From SCGC-AG-212-J23 sp036406675 (GTDB taxonomy: Bacteria; Pseudomonadota; Gammaproteobacteria; Burkholderiales; SG8-39), in contig DASXAO010000106.1 in assembly GCA_036406675.1 (NCBI GenBank), positions 1 through 64,000 on the forward strand: a DNA stretch of 64,000 nucleotides, in the 5' to 3' direction. The position numbers and the translations under genes were made by a program. The notes under the pieces are model-generated. The model did not search any database, was not told the DNA's origin, and was given only the letters and a program-made list of their open reading frames with translations. Below, in pieces: positions 24,228 through 32,143 of this stretch (position 1 is its first letter; the number at the start of each line of letters is the position of its first letter).

Positions 24228-24319
24228 GCACGTCGGCTTACGCCATGGTTTGCCGATGAGCACATCGGCAGACTTGATGGGTTGCCAATGAGTACATTGG
24301 CCGACTTCAGAGCCCGCCC
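24224..24319 (+). repeat. Triplicated 32-bp tolA start region with two coupled mini-ORFs
   Basis: Units start at 24224, 24256 and 24288, each opening with ATGAGYAC. Units 1 and 2 are similar throughout (ATGAGCACgTCGGC and ATGAGCACaTCGGC, then ATGG-TTGCC); unit 3 keeps the first 18 or so bases and becomes tolA. Because the period is 32 bp, each 11-codon frame (MSTSAYAMVCR, MSTSADLMGCQ) ends in a TGA that overlaps the next ATG as ATGA. The chain tolR-mini1-mini2-tolA is thus start-stop coupled at every step. Confidence 0.85.
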
Positions 24320-25061
24320 GGACTACGGGTTGGGGCGCGCCTTCCTGCTCGCCTTCGCCGTCCATGCGGTACTAATTGCGTTCATGTTCATAGGCGTGCG
24401 CATGCAGAACCGCCCGGGCGACACGGTCACCGTGGAGCTGTGGGAAGCTCCGCCTCCGCCGCCGCCGCCGGCTCCGGTGGTCCAGGCTCCGAAGCCCCCG
24501 CCGCCCGCGCCGCCGAAAGTAGAACCGCCCAAGCCCCCGCCCGAGCCCGAGGTGAAGAAGCCCGACATCGTCGAAAAGGCGCCGCCGCCCAAGCCGAAGC
24601 CCAAGCCCAAGCCCGAGGCGAAGGCGCCGCCGAAGGACGACCTCGAGAAACTGCTGCTGCGCGAGCAGGCGGCGATGGAGGAGCAGAAGCTCGCCGAGGA
24701 GCGCCGCCAGATCGCCGAGGCGCAGCGCAAGGCAGAGTCCGAGAAGATGGCGCGTCAGCTCGCGGCCAAGGCGAGCGACAAGGCGCTCACTGACTACGTG
24801 AATCGCATCCGCGCCGCCGTTCGCCAGAGATGGATCTTGCCGCAGGATCTGCAAGGCAATCCCCAGTGCATCTTCAGGGTCGTGCAGCTGCCGACTGGTG
24901 AGGTGGTCGAAGGGCAGCTGCGGCTGCTCAAGTCGAGCGGCAACGGGGCGTACGACGAGGCGGTGCGGCGCGCGATCCTGGCAGCCTCGCCGCTGCCGCC
25001 GCCGCCGCCGGGGGTGCAGTTCTACCGCGAGCTCGAACTGACCTTCCGACCTAAAGATTAA
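24288..25061 (+). CDS. tolA: Tol-Pal system protein TolA
   Basis: TolA spans the periplasm, linking the TolQR motor to TolB/Pal. The 257-residue protein is shorter than the enterobacterial form. An N-terminal membrane helix (about 17-37) is followed by a Pro/Lys-rich region (about 50-115, PPPPP and KPKPKPK runs), a short Glu/Ala coiled coil (about 118-165), and a C-terminal TonB/TolA domain with LTDYVNRIRAAVRQRWILP. ATG 24288 is the third of three tandem ATGA starts; TTG 24282 is dismissed. Confidence 0.94.
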   Translation: MSTLADFRARPDYGLGRAFLLAFAVHAVLIAFMFIGVRMQNRPGDTVTVELWEAPPPPPPPAPVVQAPKPPPPAPPKVEPPKPPPEPEVKKPDIVEKAPPPKPKPKPKPEAKAPPKDDLEKLLLREQAAMEEQKLAEERRQIAEAQRKAESEKMARQLAAKASDKALTDYVNRIRAAVRQRWILPQDLQGNPQCIFRVVQLPTGEVVEGQLRLLKSSGNGAYDEAVRRAILAASPLPPPPPGVQFYRELELTFRPKD

Positions 25062-25065
25062 GCCT

Positions 25066-26385
25066 GTGACCGCAACCAACAACACGACAGGGATCCAACG
25101 CGTGGCATCGCGCTTCCTTTGGCTGTTTGCAATCGGTCTCACTCTCGCCGCCTCGGGGGCGCGCGCGCAGCTCCAGATCGAGATCACGGGGGCGACCGAG
25201 AGGCGCACCCCCGTCGCCATCGTGCCGTTCGCCGGCGAGGGCGCCCTCGGACCCACCGCCATCAGCTCGATCGTTCGCGCCGACCTCGAGCGCAGCGGCC
25301 TCTTCCGCGCGCTCGAGCTGCCGCCGCTCAACCCGGTCCCGACCGAAGCGTCCACGGTGAATTACAACGAGTGGCGCTCGCGTCTCGCCGACGCGCTGGT
25401 GGTGGGCTCGGTGTCGAGCCGGCCCGACGGGCGCTACGAGGCGCGCTTCCGCCTGCACGACGTGGTGAAGCAGACGCCCCTGGGCGGCATCGCGTACACC
25501 ATGACCAAGGACCAGGTGCGCGCGACCGCGCACCGCATCGCCGACTACGTGTACGAGAAGCTCACCGGCGACAAGGGCGTGTTCTCGACCCGCATCGCCT
25601 ACGTGGTCAAGCGCGGCAACCGCTACGAGCTGCAGATCGCCGATGCGGACGGCGAAAACGCGGAGACCGCGCTCGCTTCCTTCGAGCCGATCATCTCGCC
25701 CGCCTGGTCGCCCGACGGCCGGCGCCTCGCCTACGTGTCGTTCGAGAACAAGAAGCCGGTGATCTACGTGCACTCGCTGCTCGACGGCAAGCGCAACGTG
25801 GCGGCGAATTTCCGGGGCTCCAACTCCGCGCCGGCCTGGTCGCCGGACGGCAAGACCCTCGCGGTGACGCTCTCGCGCGAGGGCGGCTCGCAGATCTTCT
25901 TGCTGAACCCTGACGGCAGCAACGTGAAGCGCATCACGACCTCGTCGGCGATCGACACCGAGCCGAGGTACTCGCCGGACGGAAAGTGGCTCTATTTCAC
26001 GTCCGACCGCGGCGGCACGCCGCAGATCTACCGCATGCCCGCCACCGGCGGGGAGCCGCAGCGCGTGACTTTCGATGGGGGCTATAATGTGTCCCCGCGT
26101 CCTTCACCTGACGGCAAGCAGCTCGCGTACATCACGCGCAACAGCGGCAGGTTCCAGGTGGCGCTACAAGACCTAGAGAACAGGCAGGTGCAGATCATCA
26201 CCGACAGCGACCGCGACGAGTCGCCGAGCTTTGCTCCCAACGGCCGCATGATCCTGTTCGCCACCGTGATCGGCGGCCGCGGCCTGCTGTCGGCGGTCTC
26301 GGCAGACGGCCGCTTCAAGCAACGACTCTCTGCGGCCACCGGCGGCGACGTGCGCGAGCCGGCCTGGGGCCCCTTCATCGAATAA
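25066..26385 (+). CDS. tolB: Tol-Pal system periplasmic protein TolB
   Basis: TolB is a periplasmic beta-propeller that shuttles between Pal and TolA. The 439-residue protein has a signal peptide ending ARAQ, the N-terminal alpha/beta domain (about 38-165), and then a six-bladed propeller with repeated SPDG blades (PAWSPDG, PRYSPDG, PRPSPDG, SFAPNG). The start is GTG 25066, 4 bases after tolA; GTG 25102 (ASRFLW) would give a shorter, more typical signal peptide. Confidence 0.96.
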   Translation: MTATNNTTGIQRVASRFLWLFAIGLTLAASGARAQLQIEITGATERRTPVAIVPFAGEGALGPTAISSIVRADLERSGLFRALELPPLNPVPTEASTVNYNEWRSRLADALVVGSVSSRPDGRYEARFRLHDVVKQTPLGGIAYTMTKDQVRATAHRIADYVYEKLTGDKGVFSTRIAYVVKRGNRYELQIADADGENAETALASFEPIISPAWSPDGRRLAYVSFENKKPVIYVHSLLDGKRNVAANFRGSNSAPAWSPDGKTLAVTLSREGGSQIFLLNPDGSNVKRITTSSAIDTEPRYSPDGKWLYFTSDRGGTPQIYRMPATGGEPQRVTFDGGYNVSPRPSPDGKQLAYITRNSGRFQVALQDLENRQVQIITDSDRDESPSFAPNGRMILFATVIGGRGLLSAVSADGRFKQRLSAATGGDVREPAWGPFIE

Positions 26386-26411
26386 CCGACGCCATGCAAA
26401 AAGGAGAAGCC

Positions 26412-26978
26412 ATGCGCGCGTACTACAGCCCGATCCTCGTCACAATCGCCATCGCAGCCCTCATCGCCGGCTGCAGCACCACCCCGGAGGGCGGCGACCA
26501 GAGCGGCGCCCCGGTCACCGACGCCAACAAGCCCGGCGCCAAGCCGGGCGCGGGCGCGCAGACCGGGCCGATCGCGAAGATCGACGTGACCAAGCCGGGC
26601 GCGGTCACCGGCGCCGATCCGCGACTGAAGACCGGAGCCCTCGCGCAGCGCTCGATCTACTACGACCTGGACCAGTTCGACATCAAGGACCAGTACCGCG
26701 GCCTGGTCGAGGCGCACGCCAAGTACCTGCGCGAGAACCCCTCGGCGAAGGTCCTGATCCAGGGCAACACCGACGAGCGCGGCAGCCGCGAGTACAACGT
26801 CGGCCTCGGCCAGCGCCGCTCCGACGGCGTGAAGAAGATGCTGGTGCTGCTCGGCGCGCGCGACAACCAGATCGAGTCGGTGAGCCTGGGCGAGGAGAAG
26901 CCGCAGGCCGATGGCCACGACGAGTCCGCGTGGTCCAAGAACCGCCGCAGCGACATCCTCTACAGCGGCGAATACTGA
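26412..26978 (+). CDS. pal: Peptidoglycan-associated lipoprotein Pal
   Basis: Pal is an outer-membrane lipoprotein anchoring the membrane to peptidoglycan. ATG 26412 is chosen over 26394 because AAGGAG lies 5 bases upstream and the signal peptide then reads MRAYYSPILVTIAIAALIAG with lipobox Cys21. A Gly/Pro/Lys-rich linker leads to the OmpA-C domain (about 80-188), with IYYDLDQFDI, the diaminopimelate-binding GNTDERGSREYN, and LGQRRSDGVK. It is 188 residues and overlaps cpoB by TGATG. Confidence 0.96.
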   Translation: MRAYYSPILVTIAIAALIAGCSTTPEGGDQSGAPVTDANKPGAKPGAGAQTGPIAKIDVTKPGAVTGADPRLKTGALAQRSIYYDLDQFDIKDQYRGLVEAHAKYLRENPSAKVLIQGNTDERGSREYNVGLGQRRSDGVKKMLVLLGARDNQIESVSLGEEKPQADGHDESAWSKNRRSDILYSGEY

Positions 26979-27823
26979 TGCGCTTCCCCACCGCCGCGGT
27001 CCTCGCGCCGCTGTTCTCGCTCCTTACCGCCGTGCCCTGCTTCGCGCAGGGCCTGTTCGACGACAACGAAGCGCGCCGGCGCGTGGAGGCCCTGCGCCAG
27101 CAGCTGCTCGAGCAGAACCGCCTGATGGAAGAGCGCATGACCAAGATGGAAACGGCGGTCGCCGGGGCGAGCGACCGCTCCGCGATGCTCGACATCGCGA
27201 GCCAGATCGAGGCATTGCGCGGCGACATCGCCAAGATGCGCGGCCAGCTCGAGGTGGCTACGAACCAGATCGAGGTCGCCGACAAGCGGCAGAAGGACCT
27301 CTATCTCGACATCGACACCCGCATCCGCAAGCTCGAAGAGGCGAACGAGAAGTCGGCCGCCGCAGCGGCCGCAGCGGGCGCCGCCGCCGGGGCTGCCGGG
27401 GCGCAGCCGGGGCAACAGGCATCCGCCGCCGAGTCGCAGCAGGCCGGCGAGATGCGCGCCTACCAGGCCGCGCTCGACCAGTTCAAGCTCGGCAACTACC
27501 CGCTCGCGGTCTCGGCGATGCAGGGCTTTCTCGTGACCTACCCGAACAGCTCGCTCGCGCCGAACGCCCAGTACTGGATCGGCATGGCGCACTCCGGACA
27601 GCGCGACTACAAGAGCGCGATCGCCGCGCAGCGCAAGCTGCTCGCGTCCTGGCCCGAAAGCGAGAAGGCGCCCGACGCGCTGCTGAGCATCGCGAGCTCC
27701 CAGGAAACCATGGGCGACCGCAGGAACGCGCAGAAGACGCTCGAGGAAGTCATCCAGCGCTACCCGAAGAGCAGCGCCGCCGCGAGCGCGAAGCAGCGCC
27801 TCGCCGCGTCGAAGAAGGGCTGA
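26978..27823 (+). CDS. cpoB: Cell division coordinator CpoB (YbgF)
   Basis: CpoB coordinates outer-membrane constriction with septal peptidoglycan synthesis via TolA and PBP1B. The 281-residue protein has a signal peptide ending CFAQ, an N-terminal coiled coil (about 30-130, RRVEALRQQLLEQNRLMEERM), an Ala/Gly-rich linker, and C-terminal TPR repeats (about 160-275, YQAALDQFKLGNYPLAVSAM). The start ATG 26978 overlaps the pal stop by one base; the longer frame upstream is excluded by the signal peptide. Confidence 0.95.
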   Translation: MRFPTAAVLAPLFSLLTAVPCFAQGLFDDNEARRRVEALRQQLLEQNRLMEERMTKMETAVAGASDRSAMLDIASQIEALRGDIAKMRGQLEVATNQIEVADKRQKDLYLDIDTRIRKLEEANEKSAAAAAAAGAAAGAAGAQPGQQASAAESQQAGEMRAYQAALDQFKLGNYPLAVSAMQGFLVTYPNSSLAPNAQYWIGMAHSGQRDYKSAIAAQRKLLASWPESEKAPDALLSIASSQETMGDRRNAQKTLEEVIQRYPKSSAAASAKQRLAASKKG

Positions 27824-27878
27824 GCCTCAAGAAGGCGCGTCAATCGTCGAGACCACCCCAGCGCAGCTCGCTCCCTAC

Positions 27879-28937
27879 GTGACGGGGGGCGCGTTCGCTC
27901 TCGCCTTCGTCTTCGGCGCGGTCGGCAACAGGACCCGCTTCTGCACCATGGGCGCGGTGTCCGACTGGATCAACATGGGGAACCTGAGCCGCATGCGCAT
28001 GTGGCTCCTCGCCATCGCGGTGGCGCTCCTCGGCTCGAGCGCGCTGCACCTTGCCGGCGTCGTGGATCTCTCGAAGTCCATCTATCCCGGCCCGAACTTC
28101 ACCTGGCTCTCGTACCTCGTCGGCGGATTTCTCTTCGGCGTCGGCATGACCCTCGGCTCGGGCTGCGGCTCGAAGACCCTCATCCGCATCGGCGGCGGCA
28201 GCCTCAAGTCCCTCGTGGTGTACGTGTTCCTGGGAATCGCCGCCTACATGACGCTGCGCGGCGTGCTGGGCGCGTTTCGCGTCGGCGTGCTCGAGAAGGC
28301 GACGCTCGCCCTGCCGCCGGGACAGGACCTGCCTTCGCTCCTGGGCCTGAGTCGAAGCGTGCTCGCCGTTCTCGTCGCCGGAGCTTTGCTCGCATTCGTA
28401 TACGCAAGCCGGGAGTTCCGCGCGACCCCGGACTACACCATCGGCGGGGTGGTGACGGGGCTCGTGGTGGTGGGCGGCTGGTACGTGAGCGGGCACGTGG
28501 GACACCTCGCCGAAGACCCGAACACCCTGCAGGAGGCCTTCGTCGCCACCAACAGCGGGCGCATGGAGTCGTTCTCGTTCGTCTCGCCGCTCGCCTACAC
28601 GCTCGAGTACCTGATGTTCTGGACCGACAAGTCGAAGATCATCACCTACGGCATCGCCTCGGCGGCGGGCGTGATCGCCGGGTCGGCGGCCTACGCCATC
28701 GCCTCGAAGACCTTCCACTGGGAGGGCTTCCGCGATGCCGAGGACACGGCGCTCCACGTCGTCGGCGGCATCCTGATGGGCTTCGGCGGCATCACCGCCC
28801 TGGGCTGCACCATCGGCCAGGCGATCACGGGGTTTTCCACCCTCGCGCTCGGCTCGATCATCACTTTTGCGGCCATCGTCGCCGGCTCCGCGGCGACGAT
28901 GAAGTGGCAATACTGGCGCCTCACCCGACAGGGCTGA
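27879..28937 (+). CDS. YeeE/YedE (TsuA-type) thiosulfate/sulfur transporter family protein
   Basis: This polytopic membrane protein of about 352 residues belongs to the family whose members import thiosulfate through conserved cysteines. All family cysteine motifs are visible: NRTRFCTMGAVSDW, GMTLGSGCGSKTL and ITALGCTIGQAITG. The first start codon in frame is GTG 27879. However, family-like coding (IVETTPAQLAPY) continues upstream to at least 27849, where no ATG, GTG or TTG exists before the cpoB frame, so the true start may be non-standard. It follows the tol-pal operon by about 55 bp. Confidence 0.9.
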   Translation: MTGGAFALAFVFGAVGNRTRFCTMGAVSDWINMGNLSRMRMWLLAIAVALLGSSALHLAGVVDLSKSIYPGPNFTWLSYLVGGFLFGVGMTLGSGCGSKTLIRIGGGSLKSLVVYVFLGIAAYMTLRGVLGAFRVGVLEKATLALPPGQDLPSLLGLSRSVLAVLVAGALLAFVYASREFRATPDYTIGGVVTGLVVVGGWYVSGHVGHLAEDPNTLQEAFVATNSGRMESFSFVSPLAYTLEYLMFWTDKSKIITYGIASAAGVIAGSAAYAIASKTFHWEGFRDAEDTALHVVGGILMGFGGITALGCTIGQAITGFSTLALGSIITFAAIVAGSAATMKWQYWRLTRQG

Positions 28938-28976
28938 TAAAATTCAGCCTCTTCAAGCCTTTCCGCACATAACTCC

Positions 28977-29052
28977 GGGTCGTTAGCTCAGCTGGTAGAG
29001 CAGCGGACTTTTAATCCGTTGGTCGGCGGTTCGAATCCGCCACGACCTACCA
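28977..29052 (+). tRNA. tRNA-Lys (anticodon TTT)
   Basis: A complete 76-base cloverleaf: acceptor GGGTCGT (28977-28983) pairs with ACGACCT with one G-U, and CCA is encoded at 29050-29052. The anticodon loop ACTTTTAAT gives TTT, and the T-loop is GTTCGAATC. TAAAAT at 28938-28943, right after the transporter stop, is a candidate -10. Confidence 0.96.
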
Positions 29053-29163
29053 ACTTCTCAGGCGCATCGCTCGATCTTAGGAATTTGGCGATCTCGGCGG
29101 TGACGCGGCGACGCGGGAACCGGGCCAGGGACCGAATTCGTCGGCCCTGGAAGAGTCACTCCC

Positions 29164-29190
29164 GGTTCGATTCCGCCGCGATCTACCAAC
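29164..29190 (+). repeat. Degenerate second copy of the tRNA-Lys 3' end (possible att scar)
   Basis: Twenty-seven bases here match 29028-29054 (T-loop, acceptor 3' strand, CCA and AC) at 24 of 27 positions, 136 bp downstream of the intact tRNA. Nothing resembling the 5' half of a tRNA accompanies it. Direct repeats of a tRNA 3' end are typical of site-specific integration. The 29053-29264 interval otherwise has no gene, only a CCAGGG/CCCTGG inverted repeat (about 29125-29150). Confidence 0.6.
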
Positions 29191-29264
29191 ATCTTGATGA
29201 AGCGCCAGGTCCAGCTCCGACCTGAACCTGCGCAATCCGTAGCTGAAACCGGCACTCAAAATCC

Positions 29265-30236
29265 TTAGCGACGCTTGCGGGCGGCCGCCCGGACACGCGG
29301 TTTCGGTACGTCAATCCGGGGCGCGTATTCGTATTCGGAACCGGGGTACTGGCGAGCCAGCGAAGCAGCGAGCATGTCGCTCAATCGCGCCAGGTACGGC
29401 GGCTGGCGCTTCTCGTGCCAGTTGATGGCTAGCCAACGGCCGAGCGATCTTCCGGCCGCCACAATGGGCAGAACCGTCAGCCCTCTCTTGTTCATGATCA
29501 GCACCGAGGGCACGACCGCGATGCCATAGCCGCTTCGCGCCGCCGCTACCAGTGTCTGAGCGGTGGCCGCTTCCATGCGGATCTTCGGTCTGATGCCCGT
29601 GGTTTCGCACCCGGCGTCGAGCAGGGCACGCGTGCCAAAACCAGCAGGCAGTGTCAGGATCTGCTCGTCGGCAAGTCTTGTTAAGTCGACCGTCCTGCCG
29701 TTGGCGAGAGGATGTCCGAGCGGCAATACGGCCAGCAGACGCCAGGGGAAGAGAAGCCGGGCCTGCAGCCGTGGCTCGGTCGGGCTCGCCACTGCAGCGT
29801 GCAATTCACCGCGGAGCACAGCTTGCATCGCATGCTCGCCGCCCTGCTCGCGGAGCTGCAACTCGACGTCGGGACAGCTCTTGCGATACTCGGCGATGAA
29901 GGGAGCGACCACGCTCTCCATGATCATCGGCGCGCATCCTACGAGCAGCAGGCCGGCATTGCCTTCCGCGAGGGCCCGCGAACGCTCGTAGAGCGCTTCT
30001 CCTCCTCTGAGCAATTCGTGGCTGCGGGCGAGGAGATCATGGCCGTGCCGCGTGAGCGCGACACGCCGGCTGGTACGCTCGAACAGGCGCAAGCCGAGGG
30101 CTGATTCCAACTCTGCGATGCGGCGGGAAAGGGCGGGCTGAGTGACGTGCAGTGCCGCCGCCGCGGCGGAAAACCCGCCGCGCTCCGCGACGGTGACGAA
30201 GGCGCGTAGAAAACGCAGATCCAGGTCATGCGGCAT
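29265..30236 (-). CDS. LysR-family transcriptional regulator
   Basis: This LTTR of about 323 residues has an N-terminal winged HTH (about 3-62, FLRAFVTVAERGGFSAAAAALHVTQ and LSRRIAELESALGLRLFER) and a C-terminal effector domain. The C-terminus is basic (VRAAARKRR). I chose ATG 30236 (MPHDLDLRFL) over 30242 because TAGAAT on the minus strand (30250-30245) ends eight bases before it, which puts ATG 30242 upstream of the likely transcription start. It is divergent from the thiol dioxygenase gene, its probable target. Confidence 0.91.
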   Translation of the reverse strand: MPHDLDLRFLRAFVTVAERGGFSAAAAALHVTQPALSRRIAELESALGLRLFERTSRRVALTRHGHDLLARSHELLRGGEALYERSRALAEGNAGLLLVGCAPMIMESVVAPFIAEYRKSCPDVELQLREQGGEHAMQAVLRGELHAAVASPTEPRLQARLLFPWRLLAVLPLGHPLANGRTVDLTRLADEQILTLPAGFGTRALLDAGCETTGIRPKIRMEAATAQTLVAAARSGYGIAVVPSVLIMNKRGLTVLPIVAAGRSLGRWLAINWHEKRQPPYLARLSDMLAASLARQYPGSEYEYAPRIDVPKPRVRAAARKRR

Positions 30237-30238
30237 CA

Positions 30239-30262
30239 GCATTGATTCTAGAACATTAATGC
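30239..30262. promoter_or_regulatory. Imperfect 24-bp palindrome in the LysR/dioxygenase divergent gap
   Basis: GCATT...AATGC arms with internal TTCTAGAA symmetry span 30239-30262 (8 of 12 pairs match). It contains a T-N11-A arrangement as in LysR operators and overlaps the regulator's candidate -10. It is a probable autoregulatory and target site by position; binding is inference. Confidence 0.45.
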
Positions 30263-30300
30263 ATTGGACTTATAGCGTACCGCGTCCTAGCCTGACGGGC

Positions 30301-30840
30301 ATGACCGATGAATATCACGTGAGTGCCTTTATCACCGAGCTGCGCGCGGCGGCCACCCGCAAGCACGACGACGCGGCCATGCTCGCCGCCGTCAGACCGG
30401 CGTTGTTGCGCCTTGCGCGGTCTGACTCGTGGCGCTCGCCGCAGCTCTACGAGTGCGACGCCAGCCAAGGCTTCGGCGTCACGGTGTTGCATGAGGAGCC
30501 GGATCGCAGCCTGTGGCTTGTGGCCGTATCGTGGCTCCCCGGCAGGGGCGCCCAGCCGCACAACCACGGCACGTGGGCCGTTGTTGCCGGCGTGGACGGT
30601 GAAGAGAACAACATCCTTTGGCTTCGCCGCGGCGGGTGGCTCGAGCGGCAAGGCGAGGAGACGATTGGCCCGGGAAGCGCCGTCGGATTCCTGCCTCAGG
30701 CCATCCACAGCGTGAAGAACGAAGGCCCGCGCAGGACGCTGTCGCTTCACGTCTACGGAAAAAACCTGAACTGCGTCGAGCGCAGTCAATTCGACCCGGC
30801 GACGGGCCTGGAGCAGCCGTTCAAGCTTCGTCTCCAATGA
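30301..30840 (+). CDS. Cysteine dioxygenase-family (thiol dioxygenase) cupin
   Basis: This mononuclear iron cupin of 179 residues resembles cysteine or 3-mercaptopropionate dioxygenases, which oxidise thiols to sulfinates with O2. The three-His site is visible: His87 and His89 in QPHNHGTWAVV and His136 in LPQAIHSV. The GVDGEENN segment is typical of bacterial members. The start ATG 30301 gives a compact N-terminus. It lies opposite the LysR gene and abuts the broken cupin gene. The exact thiol substrate cannot be read from the sequence. Confidence 0.85.
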   Translation: MTDEYHVSAFITELRAAATRKHDDAAMLAAVRPALLRLARSDSWRSPQLYECDASQGFGVTVLHEEPDRSLWLVAVSWLPGRGAQPHNHGTWAVVAGVDGEENNILWLRRGGWLERQGEETIGPGSAVGFLPQAIHSVKNEGPRRTLSLHVYGKNLNCVERSQFDPATGLEQPFKLRLQ

Positions 30841-30863
30841 ACCCATTCGGACAGGAAAGCATC

Positions 30864-31165
30864 ATGAGCCAGTCAACGGCCCTCTGGATCGCCAGCGGTT
30901 TACTGCTCGCGTTGGTCGCTGCGCCGGTCGTCGCGCAGCAAAAGCCGGAAAAGACGCAGGGACTAGAGTCGCCGAGCAATCCCACTCCGACCGGCCCGGC
31001 ATCGTCTACGTTCTCGAAGGGCCCATGACGGAGCATCGAGGAGAAAAAGCGAGGGAGGTCAAAGCCGGCGACACCTGGGTCGAGGACGCCGCCCCGCTGC
31101 ATTGGCTGGAGAACAAGACTGACAGGCCGTGCGTGCTCCTTGCGATGGATCTAGTTAAGCCCTAA
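30864..31165 (+). pseudogene. Frameshifted/deleted secreted cupin-domain protein
   Basis: The 5' frame from ATG 30864 (Shine-Dalgarno GGAAAG) encodes a signal peptide (MSQSTALWIASGLLLA...VVAQ), then KPEKTQGLES, and hits TGA at 31026-31028. In a different frame, from about 30975 to TAA 31165, the sequence reads cupin-like EQSHSDRPGIVYVLEG and then GDTWVEDAAPLHWLENKTDRP. A secreted cupin would have these joined with roughly 30 more residues between them. The simplest reading is one gene with an internal deletion and frameshift. Confidence 0.7.
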
Positions 31166-31306
31166 TCCGCCCGAAGTCCCGGGCGTCGGCTACTGGCCGC
31201 GGGCGGCGGCGCCCTTGCTGCGCCGCTATCATCTGGCGGGCATGTTCCTCGTCCTTTGCGGCGTCTGGCTGGCCGGGCGTTCCCCGCACGCCGTCGGTCG
31301 GGCCTC

Positions 31307-32101
31307 GTGAATCCAATCGAGCTTGCGGAAAAGCTAAAGCAGTTAAGCATCCAAACGGACCCGTGCGCGCGCGCGGACGGGCTCAAACAATATCGTTTCC
31401 ACGCGCCACCTTTCGGCTCGGCGTACGTGAGCATCTCGCCGGCGGAGCAGGGACCCTTTGCATCGTCGAACTTCAACCGCGTCTATTTGTGCGGAGCCGA
31501 GGACGGGCTGAGCGCCGATGGTCTGGCGGAGATTGCCGATCTCTTCGGGCAGGCGGGCGTCGACCGATACTATGCCTGGCTCAGCCCGGGACCGCGCATG
31601 GAGCTCGTGCGGCGCTGGCTCGCGGATGCCGGCATGACGCGGCGAACGCATGTCCGCTATCTCACGCTTGCGCGCGATGCCAGCGCACCGTTGCTTTCCG
31701 CCGTGCGCGTCGAGGCACGCGAGTTGGAGGCAGGCGAAGCAAGAAATCTCGCGGAACGTCACGAGGGCATCGCCTGGCCGGATTATCTTCGCTCGGCCGG
31801 CGCGCCGGGCTTCCACCATTTCATGGCGTTTGACGGCAGCACGCCGATCGCGACGGCCGTGCTGTACGTGCTCGGCGATCTCGGCTATCTCGGCACTGCG
31901 CTCACAGGCGAGCCTTTCCGCGGCCGCGGCGCTCAGCAGGCATTGATTGCCAGGCGGATCGAAGCCGCGGCAGCGCTGGGTTGCCGGATCCTCGTTTCGG
32001 AGACGCTGTCGTTTCTGGAGGTCTCCTTGCGAAACCTCCAAAAGGCGGGATTCAGGACGATCTTCGAGAAGGAGGTGTACGAGGCCAAGCTCGAGCATTG
32101 A
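31307..32101 (+). CDS. GNAT-family N-acetyltransferase (two-domain)
   Basis: This 264-residue protein has a C-terminal GNAT fold (about 140-260): TPIATAVLYVLGDLGYLGTALT, then acetyl-CoA motif A PFRGRGAQQALIARRIEAA, and LRNLQKAGFRTIFEKEVY. The N-terminal half looks like a degenerate second GNAT fold. GTG 31307 is preferred; upstream codons to 31256 encode only Arg-rich sequence. A 22-codon frame (31241-31309) ends in a TGA overlapping this GTG. The substrate is unknown. Confidence 0.8.
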   Translation: MNPIELAEKLKQLSIQTDPCARADGLKQYRFHAPPFGSAYVSISPAEQGPFASSNFNRVYLCGAEDGLSADGLAEIADLFGQAGVDRYYAWLSPGPRMELVRRWLADAGMTRRTHVRYLTLARDASAPLLSAVRVEARELEAGEARNLAERHEGIAWPDYLRSAGAPGFHHFMAFDGSTPIATAVLYVLGDLGYLGTALTGEPFRGRGAQQALIARRIEAAAALGCRILVSETLSFLEVSLRNLQKAGFRTIFEKEVYEAKLEH

Positions 32102-32143
32102 TCGAGATGGGCGCTTCCGACCTAAACTGCCAACTTAGCGTGA

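Noticed and set aside
26083..26088. Perfect TATAAT inside tolB, possibly an internal promoter for pal-cpoB
   Set aside because: No -35 at a workable distance (the nearest GTGACT has a 12-bp spacer) and no extended -10. It would become interesting only if a TSS mapped near 26095.
29053..29190. A second complete tRNA gene after tRNA-Lys
   Set aside because: Only the T-loop and 3' acceptor strand are present; no D-arm, anticodon arm or 5' acceptor strand can be paired.
31241..31309. 22-codon leader peptide frame overlapping the acetyltransferase start
   Set aside because: It has no ribosome-binding site, and short frames this size are common by chance. It was mentioned with the gene but not called as a feature.
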